In this document: positions 6,301 through 12,117 of the stretch, in pieces
How positions within the stretch are numbered: position 1 is the first letter of the stretch
Layout of the letters: every line of letters begins with the position of its first letter
From: Thermoplasmatota archaeon
Lineage (GTDB): Archaea > Thermoplasmatota > Thermoplasmata > RBG-16-68-12 > JAJISG01
Direction: 5' to 3'
Assembly (NCBI GenBank): GCA_022848785.1
Contig: JAJISK010000010.1
Coordinates: 1-13,650, forward strand
Length of the DNA: 13,650 nt
Position numbers and translations under genes: made by a program
The notes under the pieces: model-generated
What the model saw: only the letters and a program-made list of their open reading frames with translations
Told to the model about the DNA's origin: nothing
Databases searched by the model: none

Positions 6301-9300
6301 GCGGGGAGAACGTCTACGCGACGGCCCAAGAGTCCCTCAAGTCGAACCGCTACGTGGAGGCGCTCGAGTACTGCAAGGTCATCGAGGACATCGTCGACGA
6401 CACGCGGATCAAGGCGAAGTTGGCGAACATGGACGAGGTCGTCGAGGAACTCCAGGCGCAACTCCGGAGTCTCGAGGGACCCGGCATCCGCCTGGAGCGG
6501 GCCAACACCCTGCTAGAGGAGGCCTGCGAGGCCGCCAAGACGGGGGAACAGGCACGGGCCCTGGCCCTGACCCAGGGCGTATCCCAGATCCTCAAAGACC
6601 TCCAGGGTTCCTCCTTGGCAACGCGAGCGGACCGGAAGACCAGGGAGGACACCGTCTCCGTGGAGGACGCCCTGGAGATTCTGGAAAGGGTCGAATCCTC
6701 GTGGGAAGCGGGGGACACGGCCGGGATGGAGGACCTGCTTGCGGCCGCCCGCACCAAGCTCGGTGCCGACGGAGCGCCGGCGGCCCAGGCTGCGCTTAAG
6801 GAGGTAGCCAAGAGCATCACGCTGGCAGAAAAGTTCGGGCTCGACGTCGCGGACGCGAAGGTGGCGGTATCCGAGGCGAAGCGCCTCCTCAAGGACGATC
6901 CCGGCGGCTCCCTCGCCACCGTGGGCCACGCGCGCGATCTCGTCCGAAGCGTGGCGAGGGGCCTGCCTCCGGAGGCACGACCCATTCTCCAGCTCGACAT
7001 CCCACAGAAGGGCCTGGAAGAGGGGAAGTGGGCCCGGTTTGAGTTCTACGTGACGAACAAGGGGAAGACCCCTGCCAGTGACGTGAACCTTCGTGTGCGA
7101 GGGGACGTCGAGGTCAGGGGACTCGAGCCCGTTCGACGCCTCGGCCCCCGCGAAAACCGCCTCATCGCCGCCGATGTAAAGACCCGCGGCCCCGGTCGCA
7201 TCCCCCTGGAGGTCGACATCACGTACCGCGGAGCCTTGGATGGGAAGGAGGTTCACATCACGGAGGCCGCCTCCGTGGATGCGTACCCGTCGGGCACCTA
7301 CCTGGTGGAGGACGCCTTCCTCGTGCACGCAGATGGGCGACTCATCAGCCACCAGACCCGCAAGATCGAGGATGAGATCGATGAGGACGTCTTCAGCGGG
7401 ATGCTCACGGTGGTCCAAGAATTCGTCAAGGATTCCTTCCGGGCCCGGACCAAGGTGGGCCTCAAGCGCCTGGAGTTCGGCGATAGCCGCATCGTCATCG
7501 AGCGAGGTCCCCAAGTCTACCTGGCCGCCGTGCTGCTGGGCGAGGAGCCCGATCTGCTCTCCCTCTACATGGTCGAGCTCATCAACGAGATCGAGCGCAA
7601 GTTCGGCAAAAAACTCACGAAGTGGAGCGGCCTCTTAAGCGAGCTGGAGGGAATCGAGGACTTCTGCCGCAAGCTGTGCTACTTCACGAAAGAGGGCTGG
7701 CTCGCGGACCCCGAGGGCACGGAGTCGGCCCTCGGCGAGGCCATGAAATTGATTCGAGGCGGGAAGGCCTTTGGCCTGGATCTCTCCGAGCCGGAGTCGC
7801 TCCTGGAGAAGGCTCGCGAGGCCGTCGAACACGACGTCCAGCATGCGTGGAGCCTCATCGAGGATGCCGTGGAGAAAGCCCTCGCCACCCAGCAGGATCT
7901 CCAGAAGAAGATGGACGCGGGGGTGAAGGCGTTGAGCGAGGACCTGGGGGGACTCTCTCTCCTGGGTCACGGCGTCGAGGGGGGAGCGGAGGATCTGGCG
8001 CAGGCCCAGGCCGCCCTGGAGATGGGAGACTATGGGGAGGCGGCTCGGGTCATTTCGACCTTGGACGACACGGTCTCGGCCCTGAAGAATGAGGTTCTGG
8101 CCTCGGAGGTCGAGTCCACCGTCGAACGGCTATCCCGCACGGTCGACACCCTCGAGCGGGAAGGCGCTGACGTGAGCGACCTGAAAGAGACGTTGGGGGC
8201 GGCTCAGTCCGCGTGGGAGAAGGGCAAGCTCGGGCAGGTGGCCCAACACCTGGAGTCCGCCCACGAGGAAGCGCGAGACCTGAAGAGGACCTACCTCCTC
8301 AAGCGCCACCGGGAGGAACTCGAGGACCTCTCGGAGATGTCCGAGAAGGCGTCGACCCAGGGGCTGATCCCAGAGGGGGCGAAGGCCATCGTGGCCCGGG
8401 CGACGGAGGCCATGGAACGCGAGGACGTCGACGAACTCGACGTCCTGCTCCCCCAGGCTCGCGAGGCCGTTCGGGCCCCCCTCCAAGGGGAGTTCGAGGG
8501 AAGGGAACCCGAGGTCCATCTGGAAGGGACCCTCCCGCACCTTCAGATGGGGACCTGGTCACGCTACGAGCTGGAACTGACCAACAAGGGGACCTGGGCC
8601 GCCAAGGACGTCTCCATCGAGTTCGGGGACGACATGGAGGTCAAGGGGTCCACGGAGGTCGACGGGCTCGGCCCGGGAGAGAGCAAGCGACTCACGGTGG
8701 GCCTTCGCCCTACGAAGGCAGGAGCGACCCTGGCGGACGCGCGTTTGAGCTACGCGCGCCTCTTGGATGACGCCCCCTACGTCGCTCACTACATCCGCGA
8801 CGTCAACGTTGCACGGAAGGGGACATACGCCGTGGAGGACGCCCTGCTCTTCCTCCCGGGCGGGAAGGTGCTCGTCCACGAGAGCCAGAAGTTCCGAGAG
8901 GAACTCGACGAGGACCTCTTCACGTCCATGATCCAGGGAGTTCAGGAGTTCCTGGCGGACGCCTACACGAGCAAGGAGCGCGTCGGCATCAGGCGCATGG
9001 ACTTCGGAGACAGCCAGATTCTCCTCGAACGCGGAGAGCACTGCTACCTCGGGACCATCGTCGTGGGGAAAGAGCCCGAACTCTTGCCGCTCTATCTGAT
9101 CCAGCTCCTTTACGAAGCCGAGGACCGGTTCGGGAACGACCTAGCCGACTGGCAGGATGATCCCGAGACCCTGGAAGGGCTCCGAGAGATCGTGCGCAAG
9201 GCCCTCCTCGTGTCCCAGGCCAAGGGTGCGGATCTGGGAGCCCTGGCCTCCAGCCCCATCACCGAGGACCTGTTGGAGGGCCTGGTCGCGAAGGAGCGGA

Positions 9301-10247
9301 AGGCCCGCGTGAAAGCCATGATGCCGGCCGTGGAGAAGGCCCTGATCGAGAAGGGGCCCGTCGGGGGTCTCGCCGCCGTTCGGACGGCCCTCGGTCCCAA
9401 GGACGTCGAGGGGGAGCCCTCCCCCACCGAGCGGCCGAAGGGGGAGGAGGGCGTGTTCACGGTGGAGCTCGACGACGAGTCGTTGAGGGAATTCATCGAG
9501 ATCGTGAAGGAGATCGACAAGGCGGTTCGCAAGGCACGCGGGAAGGCGGGGCTGGAGTTCCACTGGCCCGTGCCGCGGATCGCCATCCGCGCGAGAACGC
9601 CCAACGTGGCGGCCGCCGCGGAGAATTTCAAGACGATGATTCTCAGCCACGCCAACGCCCGGGAGATCGATGTCCTCGAGGCCGGGGAAATCTGGCACGG
9701 GGTGAACCTGAAGATGACCATCGACGAGGACGCCCTGGAGGAGGCCTATCGAACCTGGACGGGCAAGATCCAGCTCATCCTCATGTCTCAGGATCCCTGG
9801 AAGATCAAAGCGGGCATCGACAAGGGGGGCTACGAGATGGGCATCGAAGGCCAAATCATCAAGATCGACGGGGACATGGTGAGCTTTCAGGCGGTCGTTC
9901 CCCCCTACGTCGTGGTCCAGGATTTTGGCGCCGGGGTGATCTTCATGGACACCCGCCTGACCGAGGAGGAGGAGGCGGAGGGCTTCGCCAACGAGATCGT
10001 GAAGATCGTCATGGAGGCACGGAAGGACCTCGAGCTTGAGGACTCGGATCCCGTCGTCATCCAGTTGGTGGCCCCCGAACGCCTCCGCATGCTCCTAGGC
10101 AAGCAGAAGAAGTACGTCATGGGGGAGGCCAACGCCAAGGACCTGCGATTCGTCTCCGACGCGGGGGAGGAGGGTTACATCGCGGACGTGGAGATCAGCG
10201 AGGAGAGCTTCACCATTGGGATTCTCCCCTCGGGGGAAAGCTCTTAG
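3327..10247 (+). CDS. Giant zinc-ribbon, helical-repeat protein with duplicated sensor-like modules and IleRS-like tail
   Basis: This 2306-residue protein is not one I can name. In order it has a zinc ribbon (residues 4-21), a long helical-repeat region (about 30-1215), a beta-sandwich (1219-1320) plus an alpha/beta module (1322-1436), more helical repeats (about 1440-1725), a second beta-sandwich (1728-1830) plus module (1832-1945), a charged linker (to about 2045) and a C-terminal domain like the tail of isoleucyl-tRNA synthetase (about 2046-2300). It is rich in A, E, K, L and R, has no signal peptide or membrane helix, and shows no Walker or other catalytic motif, so a cytoplasmic scaffold is the best guess. 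The start is TTG: it has a good Shine-Dalgarno, puts the first zinc cysteine at residue 4, and no in-frame ATG or GTG lies between the upstream stop (3258-3260) and it. FEN-1 follows after 27 bases and may be co-transcribed. The frame is open throughout, so a fusion artefact is unlikely. Confidence 0.93.
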   Translation: MTSCPLCDASVIEATQACSFCGAGVKTRPKKAGRAEAERLLEASAREMESSPEGFDDHRGRALLTKAQKALENDDPQEAARLGQGLKKGLDLAKARATWREKISEAKLRLEIAEGAGMDAATAQEKVDALAARVERDDFRNMSQALQGATRGLKLTGHAGKAWKRLGAARKRIGYARERGGQIEKAQEFLQKAEEALQGADFDKANELAGTASRAADYARKYARAVDLIGSVERKLQQAADRGADVSEGKEHLRQAEKALKIGVYADAQKWTRTAREFAERARKTRIGEDAIRKVEKALEAEAAEGSNLAETISVLEEAWRALGDGKFGEIKKHLRKANALGKEAARFRKARETMDLLKTEIEDLHAMKADPTKAAEAATQAEEALASGNWPAFRRAWGRAQRETSKARRERERELVLNTVEMLVEKAGKGGVSATGARELLVQVEKALSKGSHTEIETLIEAKFEAEATKRENKLIRRMAGLRTTQAELTVAGIAVSAAAGLLEKAGEALKDQRIREADDLLTKAEEVTEGLKQVLAAAALRALEDLKTELTSLDRLEVGVPKARAFRDRAETALTEGDALQALDLANLGLESCKEARLKHFDKIAEKELQAMRSTAALKEAKEKLGTAREFAALLGRAEIDHEALDDVVDRAEEALGKKEVEDLQVLLRVVSELESSLKVALKKHIGTRLGELERIIQELQDLEESGEFRDALTKLQKALKKDSLTEALEEAQGLEVKVAEAQTREAQRLAETQADELARLSELTARVKGILESLWKAGIDVSDSHETFHQAVAALQENELAKAGPLLEELEETAGAIQSDLGRAAHEFIASARSQLKRAEKNWKPMPEVRDMVLTAQELFEEKRFDEAIEVARIAERKTRSQKERAKDEARGDVTRKILAFQERLFHLKEVLRDLRRADISIEGSEIVLEQVEESLAEADFERADGKLAGLEEVANGLARGLEIAAKDLLKSVGRRLEQAKAEGLSVPRGENVYATAQESLKSNRYVEALEYCKVIEDIVDDTRIKAKLANMDEVVEELQAQLRSLEGPGIRLERANTLLEEACEAAKTGEQARALALTQGVSQILKDLQGSSLATRADRKTREDTVSVEDALEILERVESSWEAGDTAGMEDLLAAARTKLGADGAPAAQAALKEVAKSITLAEKFGLDVADAKVAVSEAKRLLKDDPGGSLATVGHARDLVRSVARGLPPEARPILQLDIPQKGLEEGKWARFEFYVTNKGKTPASDVNLRVRGDVEVRGLEPVRRLGPRENRLIAADVKTRGPGRIPLEVDITYRGALDGKEVHITEAASVDAYPSGTYLVEDAFLVHADGRLISHQTRKIEDEIDEDVFSGMLTVVQEFVKDSFRARTKVGLKRLEFGDSRIVIERGPQVYLAAVLLGEEPDLLSLYMVELINEIERKFGKKLTKWSGLLSELEGIEDFCRKLCYFTKEGWLADPEGTESALGEAMKLIRGGKAFGLDLSEPESLLEKAREAVEHDVQHAWSLIEDAVEKALATQQDLQKKMDAGVKALSEDLGGLSLLGHGVEGGAEDLAQAQAALEMGDYGEAARVISTLDDTVSALKNEVLASEVESTVERLSRTVDTLEREGADVSDLKETLGAAQSAWEKGKLGQVAQHLESAHEEARDLKRTYLLKRHREELEDLSEMSEKASTQGLIPEGAKAIVARATEAMEREDVDELDVLLPQAREAVRAPLQGEFEGREPEVHLEGTLPHLQMGTWSRYELELTNKGTWAAKDVSIEFGDDMEVKGSTEVDGLGPGESKRLTVGLRPTKAGATLADARLSYARLLDDAPYVAHYIRDVNVARKGTYAVEDALLFLPGGKVLVHESQKFREELDEDLFTSMIQGVQEFLADAYTSKERVGIRRMDFGDSQILLERGEHCYLGTIVVGKEPELLPLYLIQLLYEAEDRFGNDLADWQDDPETLEGLREIVRKALLVSQAKGADLGALASSPITEDLLEGLVAKERKARVKAMMPAVEKALIEKGPVGGLAAVRTALGPKDVEGEPSPTERPKGEEGVFTVELDDESLREFIEIVKEIDKAVRKARGKAGLEFHWPVPRIAIRARTPNVAAAAENFKTMILSHANAREIDVLEAGEIWHGVNLKMTIDEDALEEAYRTWTGKIQLILMSQDPWKIKAGIDKGGYEMGIEGQIIKIDGDMVSFQAVVPPYVVVQDFGAGVIFMDTRLTEEEEAEGFANEIVKIVMEARKDLELEDSDPVVIQLVAPERLRMLLGKQKKYVMGEANAKDLRFVSDAGEEGYIADVEISEESFTIGILPSGESS
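3336..3389 (+). other. N-terminal zinc ribbon of the giant protein
   Basis: Residues 4-21 read CPLC, ten residues, then CSFC. The cysteines C4, C7, C18 and C21 make a CxxC-x10-CxxC metal site. Short ribbons of this kind are common at archaeal protein N-termini, often for nucleic-acid or protein binding. Which of these applies here cannot be told. Confidence 0.85.
3522..6980 (+). repeat. Protein-level helical repeats, about 18 copies (first array)
   Basis: A recurring pattern of the form (Q/K)AExAL-x-x-G/D-x-x-x-x-A marks a helical hairpin, usually preceded by a long helix and a loop such as GxDVS. I place anchors at residues 66, 126, 192, 255, 318, 381, 444, 506, 571, 653, 717, 793, 858, 934, 999, 1065, 1121 and 1183. 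Five successive copies from 192 to 444 are spaced by 63 residues, four identical steps. Between 717 and 999 the steps alternate 76 and 65. Examples are QKAEEALQGADFDKA, RQAEKALKIGVYADA and EQVEESLAEADFERA. The copies have diverged at DNA level. They recall TPR or spectrin-like units but match neither exactly. Confidence 0.7.
6981..7635 (+). other. First beta-sandwich plus roadblock/longin-like module
   Basis: Residues 1219-1320 look like a CARDB- or NEAT-like Ig fold as found in archaeal proteins, with alternating strands and the phrase FYVTNKGKTPASDVNL (tnkG, polar, D-V). Residues 1322-1436 follow with VEDAFLVHADGRLISHQ, EDVFSGMLTVVQEFVKDSF, LEFGDSRIVIERG and a closing ELINEIERKFG helix. The strand-strand-helix-strand-strand-helix order suggests a roadblock/longin-type fold, which in other proteins binds small GTPases or senses partners. 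The fold assignment is inference from pattern only. Confidence 0.6.
7740..8505 (+). repeat. Protein-level helical repeats, four copies (second array)
   Basis: The same hairpin pattern as in the first array returns between the two sensor-like modules, with anchors at residues 1495, 1559, 1625 and 1691 (spacings 64, 66 and 66). Examples are EKAREAVEHDVQHAW, AQAQAALEMGDYGEA and GAAQSAWEKGKLGQV. The loop GADVSDLKE before the third copy matches GADVSEGKE in the first array, which argues for common origin. Confidence 0.65.
8508..9158 (+). other. Second beta-sandwich plus roadblock/longin-like module
   Basis: Residues 1728-1830 and 1832-1945 repeat the architecture of 1219-1436. Matching pieces are ELTNKGTWAAKDVSIEF with FYVTNKGKTPASDVNL, VEDALLFLPGGKVLVHES with VEDAFLVHADGRLISHQT, DEDLFTSMIQGVQEFLADAY with DEDVFSGMLTVVQEFVKDSF, and MDFGDSQILLERG with LEFGDSRIVIERG. 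The spacing between parts is nearly the same, so this is an internal duplication of a multi-domain unit. Confidence 0.65.
9462..10244 (+). other. C-terminal domain resembling the tail of archaeal isoleucyl-tRNA synthetase
   Basis: Residues 2046-2306 follow the layout of the C-terminal region of archaeal/eukaryotic-type isoleucyl-tRNA synthetases (the DUF5915 region, named from memory). The pieces are a helix ending in FHWPVPRIAIRA (W2080), a helix closing with ANAREIDVL (about 2109), a K...D..KIKAGI..GGYEM segment, an IEGQIIKIDGDMV beta pair, and GVIFMDTRLTEEEEAEG (from 2203) leading into a helix with EARKDLELEDSDPV. No synthetase catalytic core (HIGH or KMSKS motif) is present anywhere in the protein, so this is a detached tail. 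In the synthetase this region helps tRNA binding. Confidence 0.7.
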
Positions 10248-10274
10248 CGCCTCGATGGCTCCTCCGGCCTGGCG

Positions 10275-11294
10275 ATGGGCGTCGACCTCGGAGTCCTCCT
10301 GAGCTCCACTCCCCAGCGACTGAAGGACTTTCGGGGGAAGGTCATCGCCATCGACGCCTACAACGTCCTCTACCAGTTTCTCTCCATCATCCGCCAGCCC
10401 GACGGGACCCCGCTCATGGACCGCCAAGGACGGGTCACCTCCCACTTGAGCGGACTCATGTACCGAACCTCCCGCATCCTCCAGCAGGGGACGCACCCCA
10501 TCTTCGTCTTCGACGGCGCCCCCCACCCCCTCAAGCTCGGGGTCCTGCGGGTCCGATCCGGCATCCGGGCCCGAGCCGAGGTCGAATGGCAGGAGGCACG
10601 CGAGGCCGGCGATCTGGAGCGGGCCCGACGCAAGGCACAGCAGGCGGTGCGGCTGACCGACCCCATGCTCGACAGTGCCCATGAGCTCCTCGGACTCATG
10701 GGCGTCCCCATGGTCCAAGCCCCCTCCGACGGGGAGGCCCAGGCCAGCCACATGGTCCAGAAGGGGGACGCCTGGGCCACGGGCTCACAGGACTACGACG
10801 CGCTCCTCTTTGGCTCGAGCCGCCTGGTGAAGAACCTCGCCCTCTCGGGCCGGCGCAAGCTTCCCCGGCGGAACGAGTACGTCACGGTCCAGATCGAGCT
10901 CATTCGCCTCGCGGAGAACCTGGAATCCCTCGGTTTGAGCCGGGAGCAACTCGTCGACATGGCGCTCCTCATCGGAACGGACTTCAATGACGGGATCAAG
11001 GGCATCGGTCCCAAGAAGGCTCTGAAGCTGATTCGGGAGCACGGCGACCTGGAGACGGCCCTGGCGGCCGCGAACCTGGACATGGAGAACTTCGAGGAAG
11101 TCCGCCGTATCTTCCTGGAACCGGACGTCACGGACGACTACGAGCTCGCATGGGAGGAACCGGATGGGGATGGTATCGTGGAGTTCCTTTGCCAGGGATT
11201 CGACTTCTCGGCGGAACGGGTCCGAACGGCCGTCCGCCGGCTGGAGGAGGGTGCGGCGTCCCGTGGGCAGAGTCGCCTGGATCGCTGGGGCTAA
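10275..11294 (+). CDS. fen: Flap endonuclease 1
   Basis: This structure-specific 5' nuclease removes RNA-primed flaps in Okazaki fragment maturation and acts in base excision repair together with the PCNA clamp. The 339 residues are full length for archaeal FEN-1. The metal-site residues fall at D27 (IDAYN), D80 (FVFDG), D152 and E154 (APSDGEAQ), D173 and D175 (QDYD) and D236 (GTDFNDG), followed by the helix-hairpin-helix-type IKGIGPKKAL. From memory these numbers equal those of the Pyrococcus enzyme, where 152 is normally glutamate. The C-terminus ends QSRLDRWG, a PCNA-interacting motif whose last aromatic is replaced by glycine. The ATG start gives the expected MGVDLG N-terminus. The preceding 27 bases show no clear Shine-Dalgarno or TATA element, so transcription with the giant gene is likely. 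Confidence 0.96.
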   Translation: MGVDLGVLLSSTPQRLKDFRGKVIAIDAYNVLYQFLSIIRQPDGTPLMDRQGRVTSHLSGLMYRTSRILQQGTHPIFVFDGAPHPLKLGVLRVRSGIRARAEVEWQEAREAGDLERARRKAQQAVRLTDPMLDSAHELLGLMGVPMVQAPSDGEAQASHMVQKGDAWATGSQDYDALLFGSSRLVKNLALSGRRKLPRRNEYVTVQIELIRLAENLESLGLSREQLVDMALLIGTDFNDGIKGIGPKKALKLIREHGDLETALAAANLDMENFEEVRRIFLEPDVTDDYELAWEEPDGDGIVEFLCQGFDFSAERVRTAVRRLEEGAASRGQSRLDRWG

Positions 11295-11310
11295 AACCGG
11301 GCAGACAAAG

Positions 11311-11317
11311 CTAAGTA
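11311..11317 (+). promoter_or_regulatory. Weak TATA-like element before the DUF92 gene
   Basis: CTAAGTA lies about 27 bases before the ATG at 11342, where a box for a leaderless message would be expected, and no Shine-Dalgarno is seen before that ATG. The match is poor and co-transcription with fen is equally possible. Confidence 0.25.
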
Positions 11318-11341
11318 GGGAACCGGCGGCATGGCCTCGCG

Positions 11342-12112
11342 ATGGTTACCCTCGAGGTCATCCTCGTGACGACCCTCCTGACCACCGCGCTCTCCGCGCT
11401 GGCCTACTACAAGGGGGTCCTCACCTGGGATGGCTCGCTGGCCGCGTTCGCCGTGGGTTTTACGATCGGCATCTTCGGGGACATCCTCTGGCTCTTCCTG
11501 CTCCTGCTCTTCCTCCTGACAAGTTTCGTCGCGACACGGTACCGGTTCGAGGCAAAGGAGAGGTTAGGCGCGCAAGAAGGGGTCCGGGGAGAACGCCGCT
11601 GGGGCAACGTGTTGGCCAACGGCTTGGTCCCGACGATCATCGCAGTCCTGAGCATCAGCGACGCCATCCCCAAGGAACTCGCCGGGCTGCTCTTCGTCTC
11701 CGCGATCGCGGTCGCCGCGTCCGATACCCTGGCGAGCGAGCTCGGCGTCCTCTCCCCGAATGCCTACCGCATCACGACCTTGGAACGTGTTCCGCCCGGG
11801 ACCAACGGCGGCGTCTCCTACCTCGGACAGGCGGCCGCCCTCCTGGCGGCGCTTTACACGGCCCTCCTGGCGTGGATCTTCCTGACGCTCATTCCGCTGG
11901 GTTTGAACCTGCCGCCGACCTTCCCCATCCAACCCGCCATCCTGGCAATTCCCATTGTCGTGGGTTTCCTGGGATGCCAGGTCGATAGCGTCGCGGGGGC
12001 GACCCTGGAGGAACGGGGGCTCATCTCGAAGAAGTCCGTCAACCTGATAGCCACAACCTTCGGAGCGGTGTTCGCCTTGGCCCTCTATCTATGGCTGGTC
12101 CCCGCGGCCTGA
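11342..12112 (+). CDS. DUF92 family integral membrane protein
   Basis: This 256-residue membrane protein has about six to seven hydrophobic helices and the conserved motifs of the DUF92 family (TMEM19/VTE6-like): GERRWGNVLANG near residue 83, ASDTLASELG, PGTNGGVSYLG and DSVAGATLEERG. In plants and cyanobacteria a member (VTE6) phosphorylates phytyl phosphate. An isoprenoid-phosphate kinase role in archaea, for lipid or quinone precursors, is a family-based guess and not shown here. An ATG at 11331 is out of frame, so the start at 11342, which directly opens the first helix, is preferred. The gene follows fen by 47 bases and converges with the mutase gene on the other strand, with only 5 bases between the two stop codons. 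Confidence 0.88.
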   Translation: MVTLEVILVTTLLTTALSALAYYKGVLTWDGSLAAFAVGFTIGIFGDILWLFLLLLFLLTSFVATRYRFEAKERLGAQEGVRGERRWGNVLANGLVPTIIAVLSISDAIPKELAGLLFVSAIAVAASDTLASELGVLSPNAYRITTLERVPPGTNGGVSYLGQAAALLAALYTALLAWIFLTLIPLGLNLPPTFPIQPAILAIPIVVGFLGCQVDSVAGATLEERGLISKKSVNLIATTFGAVFALALYLWLVPAA

Positions 12113-12117
12113 GGCGC

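Noticed and set aside
3522..6980. DNA-level tandem or satellite repeat
   Set aside because: Recurring bits such as GAGAAGGCC come from codons for E-K-A at the same repeat position. The copies are diverged at DNA level, so the periodicity is in the protein.
8559..9041. Minus-strand frames inside the giant gene, for example this 160-codon one
   Set aside because: All mirror the strongly patterned plus-strand protein, and none has a recognisable domain or ribosome site.
12113..12117. Terminator between the convergent DUF92 and mutase genes
   Set aside because: Only 5 bases separate the stops and there is no T-run or stem nearby, so any termination signal must lie within the coding sequences.
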